Shown here: positions 49,689 through 59,180 of the stretch, one piece after another | How positions within the stretch are numbered: the stretch's first letter is position 1 | Layout of the letters: the number at the start of each line of letters is the position of its first letter | Position numbers and translations under genes: made by a program | Assembly (NCBI RefSeq): GCF_030053595.1 | Contig: NZ_JASGBQ010000003.1 | Location: 1-64,000 of the forward strand | Reading direction: 5' to 3' | DNA from: Fusibacillus kribbianus | GTDB taxonomy: Bacteria > Bacillota > Clostridia > Lachnospirales > Lachnospiraceae | DNA: 64,000 bases | Notes under the pieces: model-generated | The model's database searches: none | What the model was told of the DNA's origin: nothing | Seen by the model: only the letters and a program-made list of their open reading frames with translations

Positions 49689-52151
49689 TTACTCGTCCAT
49701 ATCCACGGTCACCTTATCCAGATGCCAGATATCATCCACGTACTGCTGGATGGTTCTGTCGGAGGTGAACTTGCCGGAGCAGGCCACATTCATGATTGCT
49801 GCCTTTGCCCACCATTTCTCATCCCGGTATGCCGCATCCACCCGCTTCTGAGCCTCTGCGTAGGAACGGAAATCCTTCAGATTGAAGTAGGTATCCGCCT
49901 TGCTGGTGCTCAGGGTGTTGAGCAGGGAATTGTAGAGGTCACGGAACAGCTCTGTATTGTTGGGTGCGTAATAACCGTTGATGAGCTGCATCAGTACCCG
50001 GCGGATATCCTGGTCGTTGTTGAAGATATCCATGGGATTGTAGCCGCCGTTGGTCTCGTAATTGATGACCTCATCGGAGGACATGCCGAAAATGAATGCA
50101 TTCTCTTTTCCAACCTCTTCCACGATCTCCACATTGGCACCGTCCATGGTTCCGAGGGTCAGAGCACCGTTCAGCATGAACTTCATATTGCCGGTACCGG
50201 AGGCTTCCTTGCTGGCCGTGGAGATCTGTTCGCTGACATCGGCAGCTGCAAAGATCCACTCCGCGTTGGATACCCGGTAATCCTCAATGAATACCACCTT
50301 GATTTTACCCTTGATGGACTTGTCGTTGTTGATCACATCAGCCACAGAGTTGATCAGCTTGATGGTCAGCTTTGCGATCTTGTAGCCGGCAGCAGCCTTG
50401 GCACCGAAGATAAAGGTTCTGGGAACCATATCCATCTCCGGATTATCCTTTAACTGATTGTACAGATACATCACATGAAGGATGTTGAGAAGCTGTCTCT
50501 TGTATTCGTGGAGACGCTTTACCTGTACATCAAAGATGGAGCGGGGATCCACATCGATGCCGTTGTGCTCCTTGATGTATTTTGCCAGACGAATCTTGTT
50601 CTGATACTTAATATTCATGAACTCCTGCTGACATTTCTCATCGTCGGCATAAATCGCCAGCTTCTTGATATGGGGCAGGTCGGTGATCCACTCATCGCCA
50701 ATCTTATCGGTCACCCAGTTGGCCAGAAGCTCATTGCCGTGAAGCAGGAATCTTCTCTGGGTAATACCGTTCGTCTTGTTGTTGAACTTCTCCGGTGTCA
50801 TCTCATAGAAGTCCTTGAGAACCTTCTTTTTAAGAATCTCCGTATGAAGCTCTGCCACACCGTTAACAGAGAAGCTGCCTGCGATGGCCAGATGCGCCAT
50901 CTTCACCTGACCGTCATAGATGATGGCCATGCTTCTCACCTTATTCTCATCCCCGGGATAAGTACGGCGGATCTGCTCCACAAAGCGGCGGTTGATCTCC
51001 TCCACGATCTGATAAATACGGGGAAGGAGTCTGGAGAACAGCTCCAGAGGCCATTTTTCAAGTGCCTCAGCCATAATGGTATGGTTGGTGTAGGCGCAGG
51101 TTCTGGTGGTGATATCCCAGGCGTCATCCCACTCCAGGCCTTCCTCGTCGAGAAGGATCCTCATAAGCTCAGGAACTGCCACCGTAGGATGAGTGTCATT
51201 CATCTGGAACACAACCTTCTCCGGCAGCATATGAATGTCATCATGAAGAGATTTGAATTTCTTGATGGCACGCTGCACGCTGGCGGAAATGAAGAAATAC
51301 TGCTGCTTCAGACGAAGCTCCTTGCCTGCATAATGATTGTCGTTGGGATAAAGAACCTCGACAATATTCTTTGCGAGATTCTCCTGCTCAACGGCATTGC
51401 GGTAATCGCCCTTGTCAAAGGAATCCAGATTGAAGGTGTTGATGGGCTCTGCATCCCAGATCATCAGGGTATTCACCACATTGTTGCCGTAACCTACAAT
51501 GGGCATGTCGTAGGGCACAGCGCGGACAGACTGATAACCGTCCTGAATGAAATGGTTCCGTCCGTCTCTCCACTCTGTACGGACGTAGCCTCCGAATTTC
51601 ACTTCAAAGGCATACTCGTCACGGCGGATCTCAAAGGGATACCCGTCGCGCAGCCAGTCATCTGGAGCCTCGATCTGATAGCCGTCCTGAATCTTCTGCT
51701 TGAACATGCCGTATTTGTAGCGGATACCGCAGCCATAAGCCGGATATCCCAGCGTTGCCAGAGAATCCAGGAAGCAGGCAGCCAGACGTCCCAGACCGCC
51801 GTTTCCAAGGGCAGGATCTCTCTCCTGATCCTCGATCACATTCAGATCAAAGCCAAGCTCGTCGAGAGCCTCGCGGATTCCGTCTCTGGAACGGATGTTG
51901 ATGATGTTGTTTCCGAGAGCACGGCCCATCAGAAATTCCATGGACATATAATACAGGGTCTTTACATCCTGCTTCTCGTATTCCTTATGAGTTGCGATCC
52001 ATTCGTCGATGATAACATCCTTCACTGCATAGGATACAGCCTGGAACACCTGCTTGGGTGTTGCCTCGCTGATGGTTTTGCGGAACAGATTCTTCACGTT
52101 GGCGCAGACTTCCTGCTTAAACTGTTCTTTATTAAACTGGTAACTGGACAT
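49689..52151 (-). CDS. glgP: Glycogen/starch phosphorylase
   Basis: This 820-residue enzyme releases glucose 1-phosphate from storage polysaccharide. The pyridoxal-phosphate lysine lies in EASGTGNMKFMLNG (about residue 650). GNGGLGRLAACFLDSLATLG and QMNDTHPTVAVPELMRIL are also typical. MSSYQFNKEQF at 52151 follows AGGAGGGAA. It appears monocistronic; other glycogen genes are not in the window. Confidence 0.96.
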   Translation of the reverse strand: MSSYQFNKEQFKQEVCANVKNLFRKTISEATPKQVFQAVSYAVKDVIIDEWIATHKEYEKQDVKTLYYMSMEFLMGRALGNNIINIRSRDGIREALDELGFDLNVIEDQERDPALGNGGLGRLAACFLDSLATLGYPAYGCGIRYKYGMFKQKIQDGYQIEAPDDWLRDGYPFEIRRDEYAFEVKFGGYVRTEWRDGRNHFIQDGYQSVRAVPYDMPIVGYGNNVVNTLMIWDAEPINTFNLDSFDKGDYRNAVEQENLAKNIVEVLYPNDNHYAGKELRLKQQYFFISASVQRAIKKFKSLHDDIHMLPEKVVFQMNDTHPTVAVPELMRILLDEEGLEWDDAWDITTRTCAYTNHTIMAEALEKWPLELFSRLLPRIYQIVEEINRRFVEQIRRTYPGDENKVRSMAIIYDGQVKMAHLAIAGSFSVNGVAELHTEILKKKVLKDFYEMTPEKFNNKTNGITQRRFLLHGNELLANWVTDKIGDEWITDLPHIKKLAIYADDEKCQQEFMNIKYQNKIRLAKYIKEHNGIDVDPRSIFDVQVKRLHEYKRQLLNILHVMYLYNQLKDNPEMDMVPRTFIFGAKAAAGYKIAKLTIKLINSVADVINNDKSIKGKIKVVFIEDYRVSNAEWIFAAADVSEQISTASKEASGTGNMKFMLNGALTLGTMDGANVEIVEEVGKENAFIFGMSSDEVINYETNGGYNPMDIFNNDQDIRRVLMQLINGYYAPNNTELFRDLYNSLLNTLSTSKADTYFNLKDFRSYAEAQKRVDAAYRDEKWWAKAAIMNVACSGKFTSDRTIQQYVDDIWHLDKVTVDMDE

Positions 52152-52218
52152 AATTCCCTCCTGTTTGGCATTTTGCTCACCCAATATTTAAGGAACGGCC
52201 CCCCAGCCGATCATTCCT

Positions 52219-55200
52219 TTACACGGTTACCTTTTCAACACCAAGCATAACATGTTCACCGTTAATATTCCAGTCCTTTTCATATCCGGTGATTTTTCCG
52301 ATGAAAATTTCCTCAGCCAGGACCTCGCTCTTGATCTCATCCGTATGCTTCTTTAAGATCTCTGCGATGGCATCATTTTCATCCTGATACAAATTGATAT
52401 GATCCATAACCTCGAATCCGGCCTCTTTACGCATGGTCTGCACTTTACTGATGATCTCGCGGACAAAGCCCTCCTCCAGAAGCTCCGGAGTCAGGTTGGT
52501 ATCCAGAACCACCGTCACTTCCTTGTCTGCTTCTGTCACATAGCCCTCCTTCCGGACCATATCAATGAGCAGATCCTCCTCTGTGAGGGATACCTCCGTT
52601 CCAGCCAGGGACATGGTCAGTACGCCCTTCGTGCGAAGCTCATCCATGGCGGCATTGCCGTCCAGCTCAGAAAGCGCCTGCTTGATCTGGCCGAGGAGCT
52701 TGCCGTATCTGGGACCTACCGTTCTCATCTGAGGCTTGAAGGTGTAGGTAGTAAATTCACGGACATCGTCGGTAAATACAGCCTCCTTCACATTCAGCTC
52801 ATCCTCCACGATCTCCCGGTAAAACTCTGACAGCTCGAAGGGTGCCTTCACAAACATGCGGCCGATGGGCTGACGGTTCTTGATGTTGGCGGTATTTCTG
52901 CAGGCACGGCCCATAACGACCACTTTGAGAACATGCTCCATGTTCTCCTCAAGCTCCTTGTCAATGTGTGCCTCATCCACCGGCGGGAAATTACACAGAT
53001 GGACACTTTCCGGCGCACTCTTGTCAATACTGCATACCAGATTCCGGTAGATGTCCTCCGTCATGAACGGAATCATGGGAGCTGCTGCCTTCGCGACGGT
53101 CACCAGAGCCGTATACAGGGTCATATAGGCGTTGATCTTATCCTGAGGCATACCCTTTGCCCAGAAACGCTCACGGCTTCTTCTCACATACCAGTTGGAC
53201 AGATCATCCACGAACTCCTGAAGCGCCTTGGCCGCCTCGGGAATCCGGTAATTCTCCAGATTGTTGTCCACGCTTCCTACCATGGTGTTCATCTTGGAAA
53301 GGATCCATTTATCCATGACGGAAAGCTTTTCGTAATCCAAAGTATATTTGGTTGCGTCAAAATTATCAATATTCGCATAGAGCACGAAAAATGCATAGGT
53401 ATTCCAAAGGGTACCCATGAACTTTCTCTGACCTTCCATAACAGCCTTGCCGTGGAAACGGTTGGGCAGCCAGGGCGCACTGTTGATATAGAAGTACCAG
53501 CGGATGGCATCTGCACCGTAGGTCTCCAGCGCCTCGAAGGGATCCACCGCGTTGCCCTTGGATTTGCTCATCTTCTGGCCGTTCTCATCCTGTACATGGC
53601 CAAGAACGATAACGTTTTCATAGGGCGCCTTGTTGAAGATCAGGGTCGAGATGGCGAGGAGGGAATAGAACCAGCCTCTTGTCTGATCCACTGCCTCGGA
53701 AATAAACTGAGCCGGGAACTGCTTTTCAAAAAGCTCCTGATTTTCAAACGGATAATGATGCTGAGCGAACGGCATCGCGCCGGAATCAAACCAGCAGTCG
53801 ATCACCTCAGGCACCCGGTGCATCTGTTTTCCGCAGTGAGGGCAGGTGATGGTCACCTTGTCGATGAAGGGGCGGTGAAGCTCAATGTCATCGGGGCAGT
53901 TGGGGGACATGCTCTTTAACTCCTCAATGCTGCCGATGGCATGCTGATGGCCGCACTCACATTCCCAGATATTTAAGGGAGTACCCCAGTAACGGTTTCT
54001 GGAAAGACCCCAGTCCTGAACGTTTTCCAGCCAGTCACCGAACCGTCCCTTGCCGATGCTCTCCGGGATCCAGTTGATGGTGTTGTTGTTGCGGATCAGA
54101 TCCTCCTTCACAGCAGTCATCTTGATGAACCAGGATTCACGGGCATAGTAGATCAGAGGGGTATCACAGCGCCAGCAGTGGGGATAGCTGTGCTCGAACT
54201 TGGGAGCATCGTAAAGAAGTCCCCGCTCATCCAGCCATACTAACACCTTCGGATCGGCATCCTTCACAAAAAGACCGGCAAAGGGAGTCTCCTCCGTCAT
54301 GTTTCCTTTGCCGTCAACCAGCTGAACAAAAGGCATGTTGCCGTACTTCCGGCAGACTCTGGCATCGTCCTCACCAAAGGCAGGAGCAATGTGTACCACG
54401 CCGGTACCGTCTGTCAGGGTAACATAGGTGTCGCATACCACGAAAAATGCTTTCTTATGCTGCTTATCGGCCACCTGCTTTGCGCAGTCGAAAAGCGGTT
54501 CATATTCCTTATACTCCAGATCCTTGCCCATATAAGTCTCCAGGACCTCATAGGCAGGCTTTCCGTCCTGGGCCAGACGGCCGAGAACCGTATCAAGAAG
54601 AGCCGATGCCATGTAATAGGTATAACCGTCAGCCGCCTTTACCTTGGAATACTCCTCATTGGGGTTTACACAGAGGGCGATATTGGACGGCAGGGTCCAG
54701 GGAGTCGTCGTCCATGCCAGAATATAGGCGTCCTCATCCTTGACCTTAAACCGTACAACGGCAGAACGTTCCTTCACATCCTTGTAGCCCTGAGCCACCT
54801 CATGGCTGGAAAGAGGCGTACCGCAGCGGGGGCAGTAAGGAACGATCTTGAAGCCCTTGTAAAGGAGCCCTTTGTCCCAGATCTGTTTCAGAGCCCACCA
54901 CTCGGACTCGATGAAATCATTGTGGTAGGTCACGTAGGGATTCTCCATATCAGCCCAGAAGCCGACCGTGGAGGAGAAATCCTCCCACATGCCCTTGTAT
55001 TTCCAGACACTCTCCTTGCAGTGGGCAATGAATGGCTCCAGACCGTACTGCTCGATCTGCTCCTTGCCGTCCAGACCCAGCATCTTCTCCACTTCCAGCT
55101 CCACGGGAAGTCCGTGGGTATCCCATCCGGCCTTTCTGGGCACCATATAGCCCTTCATGGTACGGTAACGGGGAATCATATCCTTGATGACACGGGTCAG

Positions 55201-55377
55201 CACATGACCGATATGAGGCTTTCCGTTGGCAGTAGGCGGGCCGTCATAAAAGGTGTAGGTCTCACCCTTTTTCCGGTTGTCGATGCTCTTCTCGAAGATA
55301 TGATTATCCTTCCAGAACTGCTCTACCTTCTTCTCCCGCTCTACAAAATTCAGATTCGTAGAAACTTTGTCGTACAT
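52219..55377 (-). CDS. ileS: Isoleucine-tRNA ligase, IleS2 type
   Basis: The 1,052 residues include the PHIGH motif (His55-His58), KMSKS in the GQKMSKSKGNAVDPFEALE region, a CP1 editing domain (AWTTTPWTLPSN) and zinc-type cysteines in the middle (CECGHQH and CPHCGK). Length and layout fit the longer IleS2 type, which is often less sensitive to mupirocin. A T-box leader upstream controls it. AGGAGG precedes the ATG. Confidence 0.96.
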   Translation of the reverse strand: MYDKVSTNLNFVEREKKVEQFWKDNHIFEKSIDNRKKGETYTFYDGPPTANGKPHIGHVLTRVIKDMIPRYRTMKGYMVPRKAGWDTHGLPVELEVEKMLGLDGKEQIEQYGLEPFIAHCKESVWKYKGMWEDFSSTVGFWADMENPYVTYHNDFIESEWWALKQIWDKGLLYKGFKIVPYCPRCGTPLSSHEVAQGYKDVKERSAVVRFKVKDEDAYILAWTTTPWTLPSNIALCVNPNEEYSKVKAADGYTYYMASALLDTVLGRLAQDGKPAYEVLETYMGKDLEYKEYEPLFDCAKQVADKQHKKAFFVVCDTYVTLTDGTGVVHIAPAFGEDDARVCRKYGNMPFVQLVDGKGNMTEETPFAGLFVKDADPKVLVWLDERGLLYDAPKFEHSYPHCWRCDTPLIYYARESWFIKMTAVKEDLIRNNNTINWIPESIGKGRFGDWLENVQDWGLSRNRYWGTPLNIWECECGHQHAIGSIEELKSMSPNCPDDIELHRPFIDKVTITCPHCGKQMHRVPEVIDCWFDSGAMPFAQHHYPFENQELFEKQFPAQFISEAVDQTRGWFYSLLAISTLIFNKAPYENVIVLGHVQDENGQKMSKSKGNAVDPFEALETYGADAIRWYFYINSAPWLPNRFHGKAVMEGQRKFMGTLWNTYAFFVLYANIDNFDATKYTLDYEKLSVMDKWILSKMNTMVGSVDNNLENYRIPEAAKALQEFVDDLSNWYVRRSRERFWAKGMPQDKINAYMTLYTALVTVAKAAAPMIPFMTEDIYRNLVCSIDKSAPESVHLCNFPPVDEAHIDKELEENMEHVLKVVVMGRACRNTANIKNRQPIGRMFVKAPFELSEFYREIVEDELNVKEAVFTDDVREFTTYTFKPQMRTVGPRYGKLLGQIKQALSELDGNAAMDELRTKGVLTMSLAGTEVSLTEEDLLIDMVRKEGYVTEADKEVTVVLDTNLTPELLEEGFVREIISKVQTMRKEAGFEVMDHINLYQDENDAIAEILKKHTDEIKSEVLAEEIFIGKITGYEKDWNINGEHVMLGVEKVTV

Positions 55378-55437
55378 GGTTTTCCTCCTGTTAAATAAGG
55401 TTTACATCCTCCTATATTTTCCCGCCGGAAAATATAA

Positions 55438-55735
55438 GAGGCTCCGTCCAGAAAAGGACGAAGCCGTTTGTCTTCGCAATACCACCTGTTCTGCATACGC
55501 TGCCTGCGCAGTTATATACGCTCCCGTTAACGGTGGATTCCGGCACAGCCTACAAAAACTGTCCTGCGTCCCATGTCTGGAACACCTGCAGCTTCTTCGG
55601 CCATGCAGCTCCGGAGTGATATTCGTGACAGTCCTACTCGTCCCGGCCTTTCACCGCCGCCGGGTCGCTGAACCTTTCCGACTGCCCTACTGTCTCCATC
55701 ACAGCCTGTTGCATATCGCCCCTATTATAAATAGG
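55438..55735 (-). promoter_or_regulatory. T-box leader of ileS
   Basis: The 371-bp gap between ileS and the HAD gene holds a T-box riboswitch on the minus strand. The T-box sequence AGGTGGTATTGCG lies at 55475-55487, followed by a terminator hairpin GGCTTCGTCC/GGACGGAGCC (55440-55465) with T-rich sequence. In stem I, GAATATCAC contains the isoleucine specifier ATC (55618-55620). Uncharged tRNA-Ile should allow read-through. Confidence 0.93.
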
Positions 55736-55748
55736 GAAGAAAAAAATG

Positions 55749-56363
55749 TCAAGCCCCTGTTGAAATCCCGATTCCAAACCGGGCAAGTCCTTCCACAATG
55801 GATTCATAGCCGGTCACCTGCACCGTATGGAGTCCAAACTTCTCTGCAGCCGAAAGATTGTCCGGAAGGTCATCAAAAAACACCGCCGTTTCCGGTTCAA
55901 TACCAAACCGGGAAATGAGTGCCTCATAGATTTCCGGCTCCGGTTTGATATGCTTCTCCTGATAGGAGATCACCTGCCCGTCCGTATGCTCCAGAAACCG
56001 GAAATGAGACAGCCGCTCTTCATAAAAGGTCTTTCCGTAATTGGAAAGAATATAGATCCGGTATCCCTGTTCCCGGAGGTCCTTCAGAAGTCCCGGCGCG
56101 TAGGGATATTCATTGACAGCCACAGCGGCTCCCCGGTAAACCCTCCGGATCAGCTCCTCAAAGCCGGGGGCATCCTTCACGATCTCGTCCAGAAGCTCGT
56201 CGTCGGGAACGCTCCCCCGGTCCACTTCCTTCCACATGGGGCTTCGGAAAAGTACCCGCTCCACAATGGCATCCTCCTCCGGCGGGAGCTGCCAGCTGTC
56301 CAGATAGCCTCTCCAGTCAAAGGCTGCAAGAACATTTCCAATATCAAATATCAGTGTATGTAT
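55749..56363 (-). CDS. HAD-family hydrolase
   Basis: This 204-residue protein has the HAD motifs: LIFDIGNVLAAFDW (motif I, with the second Asp replaced by Asn), YILSNYGKTFYEERL (motif II), and KPEPEIYEALI with VFFDDLPDNLSAAEKFG (motifs III and IV). Motif I reads DIGN rather than DxD, as in many YihX/epoxide-hydrolase-like phosphatases. The substrate is unknown. Start MIHTLIFD at 56363 follows AGGAGG. It is last in the pur operon. Confidence 0.85.
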   Translation of the reverse strand: MHTLIFDIGNVLAAFDWRGYLDSWQLPPEEDAIVERVLFRSPMWKEVDRGSVPDDELLDEIVKDAPGFEELIRRVYRGAAVAVNEYPYAPGLLKDLREQGYRIYILSNYGKTFYEERLSHFRFLEHTDGQVISYQEKHIKPEPEIYEALISRFGIEPETAVFFDDLPDNLSAAEKFGLHTVQVTGYESIVEGLARFGIGISTGA

Positions 56364-56418
56364 CATTCGGTCCTCCTGTGAAAAAAGCGCCGGAATCCTC
56401 TCCGGCGCTCCTATAAAA

Positions 56419-57708
56419 TCAGATAAGAGGCTTTCTCTCAATTATCTCGGTTCTTCCGGGGCCGTTGGATACCAGTGTGATCGGCACGCCCAGCTCCTTC
56501 TCGATCTCGTTGATGTAGTTTTTGCAGTTTTCCGGCAGCTCATCGTAATTCCGAATGCCGCGGATATTACATTTCCAACCGGGCAGCTTCTTATACACCG
56601 GCTTGCAGTACTCCAGCTTGGAGGTTACAGGGAAGTCCTTCATAACCTCGCCGTCAAGCTCATATCCCACACAGATCGGAATCTCATCCAGATAGCCGAG
56701 AACATCGAGGACAGTCAACGCTACCTCAGTCGCGCCCTGAACCCGGCAACCATAACGGCTTGCCACCGCATCAAACCAGCCCATTCTTCTGGGACGGCCT
56801 GTGGTCGCACCAAACTCTCCGCCGTCACCGCCGCGGTTTCTCAGCTCATCCGCCTCATCGCCGAAAATCTCGCTGACAAAGGCCCCTGCGCCCACTGCGC
56901 TGGAGTAAGCCTTTACGACAGTCGTAATATTCTTGATCTCATACGGAGGAATTCCCGCACCGATGGCACCATAGGCAGCCAGGGTGGAGGAGGAGGTCAC
57001 CATAGGATAAATGCCATGGTCAGGATCCTTTAAGGAGCCCAGCTGACCTTCCAGGAGAATGTTCTTCCCTTCCTTCATTGCCTCATGCAGATAAGCGGAA
57101 ACGTCACATACATAAGGCGCAACCATTTCCTTGTATTCCATCAGCGTTGCAAACACTTCCTCCGGAACAAGGGCCGGCTGATGGTAAAGATTGACCAGCA
57201 TCACATTCTTCAGTGTGCAGACATTCTTCACCTTATCCATCAGTTCATCGGGGCAGCCGAAGAGCTCGCTGACCTGGAAACCGATCTTTGCATATTTATC
57301 GGAATAGAACGGCGCAATGCCGGATTTGGTGGAACCAAAGGATTTTCCTGCCAGACGCGCTTCCTCACAGGCATCCAGGAGCATATGATACGGCATCAGG
57401 ATCTGCGCGCGATCGGACACAAGGATCCTGGGCGTCGGTACTCCCTTTGCCTCCAGCTCCCTGATCTCCTTAAGCAGATAAGGAATATTCAGAGCCACAC
57501 CGTTGCCGATGATGCTGGTGGTATGGTTATAAAAAACACCGGAGGGAAGCAGATGCAGCGCAAACTTGCCATAATTGTTGATAATGGTGTGACCCGCATT
57601 GCTGCCACCCTGAAACCGGATAATAATATCGGATTTCTCGGCAAGCATATCCGTGATCTTGCCTTTTCCTTCATCGCCCCAGTTGGCGCCTACAATCGCT
57701 CTTACCAT
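56419..57708 (-). CDS. purA: Adenylosuccinate synthase
   Basis: This 429-residue enzyme joins IMP and aspartate with GTP, the first step from IMP to AMP. It has the P-loop GDEGKGK (residues 11-17), GGSNAGHTIINNYGKFALHLLPSG and GATTGRPRRMGWFD. AGGAGG precedes the ATG. It follows purB, which catalyses the next step. Confidence 0.97.
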   Translation of the reverse strand: MVRAIVGANWGDEGKGKITDMLAEKSDIIIRFQGGSNAGHTIINNYGKFALHLLPSGVFYNHTTSIIGNGVALNIPYLLKEIRELEAKGVPTPRILVSDRAQILMPYHMLLDACEEARLAGKSFGSTKSGIAPFYSDKYAKIGFQVSELFGCPDELMDKVKNVCTLKNVMLVNLYHQPALVPEEVFATLMEYKEMVAPYVCDVSAYLHEAMKEGKNILLEGQLGSLKDPDHGIYPMVTSSSTLAAYGAIGAGIPPYEIKNITTVVKAYSSAVGAGAFVSEIFGDEADELRNRGGDGGEFGATTGRPRRMGWFDAVASRYGCRVQGATEVALTVLDVLGYLDEIPICVGYELDGEVMKDFPVTSKLEYCKPVYKKLPGWKCNIRGIRNYDELPENCKNYINEIEKELGVPITLVSNGPGRTEIIERKPLI

Positions 57709-57725
57709 TCTTTCATCCTCCTAAA

Positions 57726-59156
57726 TTATACGTTTATTTCCGCTTTGACACCCAAAAGCTCTTTATTCTCTTCCAGAATCGGATTTACCACCTCAGCAAG
57801 GAATTCCTCCACCTGTTCTTTGGAGCGGCCCACATAACGGGAAGGCTCCATGGTCTTCTTCAGTTCCTCGAGGCTCATATTGAAGGCCGGATCTGCGGCG
57901 ATCAGCTCCAGCAGATTGTTGTCCTGGCCGTTTACCTTGACATTTTTGCCCGCTTCCATGGAGAGAGTACGGATTCTCTCGTGAAGCTCCTGGCGGTCCC
58001 CGCCGGCCTTCACCGCATCCATCATAATGTTTTCGGTGGCCATAAAGGGAAGCTCGGACATGAGCCGTTTTTCAATGACCTTGGGATAAACCACCAGACC
58101 GTCCACCACATTCAGGTAGAGATCCAGGATTCCGTCCACAGCCAGGAAGCCCTCCGGTATGCTGAGACGCTTGTTTGCGGAATCATCCAGGGTCCGCTCG
58201 AACCACTGGGTGGAAGCCACCAGCATGGGGTTCATGGCATCGGCCATCACGTAATCCGCCAGAGAAGCCATACGCTCGCTTCTCATGGGATTTCTCTTGT
58301 AAGCCATAGCCGAAGAACCGATCTGGCTCTTCTCGAAAGGCTCCTCCACCTCCTTTAAATGCTGAAGGAGACGGATGTCGTTGGAGAATTTATGGGCACT
58401 CTGGGCAATTCCCGCCAGCACGTTCAGCACCCGGCTGTCTACCTTTCTGGAGTAGGTCTGGCCGGACACGGCATAGCAGCCGGAAAAGCCCATCTTTTCT
58501 GCAATCTTTTTATCTACCAGCTTCACCTTCTCATGGTCGCCGTCAAACAGCTCCAGAAAGCTGGCCTGAGTACCGGTAGTTCCCTTGGAACCCAGGAGCT
58601 TCATGGTGCTCAGTACATAATCCACATCCTGCAGATCCAGAGTCAGATCCTGCAGCCACAGGGTCGCACGCTTGCCCACCGTAGTCGGCTGTGCCGGCTG
58701 AAAATGGGTAAAGGCCAAAGTCGGCTGTCCTTTGTACTTGTCTGCAAAGGCTGCCAGCTCATTGATCACATTGACCAGCTTCCTGCGTACCAGCTTAAGC
58801 GCCTCTGTCATGATGATAATATCGGTATTGTCACCCACATAGCAGGAGGTAGCTCCCAGATGGATGATTCCCTTGGCCTTCGGGCACTGAACGCCGTAGG
58901 CATATACATGAGACATGACATCGTGACGGACTTCCTTTTCTCTCTGCTTCGCCACCTCGTAATTGATATCATCCTTGTGAACCTTAAGCTCCTCGATCTG
59001 CTCCTCCGTGATGGGAAGTCCCAACTCGCGCTCAGTCTCTGCAAGGGCGATCCACAGTCTTCTCCAGGTCCGGAACTTCTTGTCCGGAGAAAAGATGTAC
59101 TGCATCTCTTTGCTGGCGTAACGTTCTGATAAAGGGCTCTGGTATCTGTCGTACAT
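57726..59156 (-). CDS. purB: Adenylosuccinate lyase
   Basis: This 476-residue enzyme removes fumarate from SAICAR and from adenylosuccinate, acting twice in purine synthesis. The fumarase-superfamily signature GSSAMAYKRNPMRSE is present (about residue 290), with THFQPAQPTTVGKRA and LGATSCYVGDNTD. Its length is that of the longer PurB type. It lies between purF and purA. Confidence 0.96.
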   Translation of the reverse strand: MYDRYQSPLSERYASKEMQYIFSPDKKFRTWRRLWIALAETERELGLPITEEQIEELKVHKDDINYEVAKQREKEVRHDVMSHVYAYGVQCPKAKGIIHLGATSCYVGDNTDIIIMTEALKLVRRKLVNVINELAAFADKYKGQPTLAFTHFQPAQPTTVGKRATLWLQDLTLDLQDVDYVLSTMKLLGSKGTTGTQASFLELFDGDHEKVKLVDKKIAEKMGFSGCYAVSGQTYSRKVDSRVLNVLAGIAQSAHKFSNDIRLLQHLKEVEEPFEKSQIGSSAMAYKRNPMRSERMASLADYVMADAMNPMLVASTQWFERTLDDSANKRLSIPEGFLAVDGILDLYLNVVDGLVVYPKVIEKRLMSELPFMATENIMMDAVKAGGDRQELHERIRTLSMEAGKNVKVNGQDNNLLELIAADPAFNMSLEELKKTMEPSRYVGRSKEQVEEFLAEVVNPILEENKELLGVKAEINV

Positions 59157-59180
59157 AATGGTTTCCTTTCTGAAAAAATA

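Noticed and set aside
50475-52250. A 591-codon open frame antisense to glgP
   Set aside because: It is a shadow of glgP, which is complete with its pyridoxal-phosphate motif.
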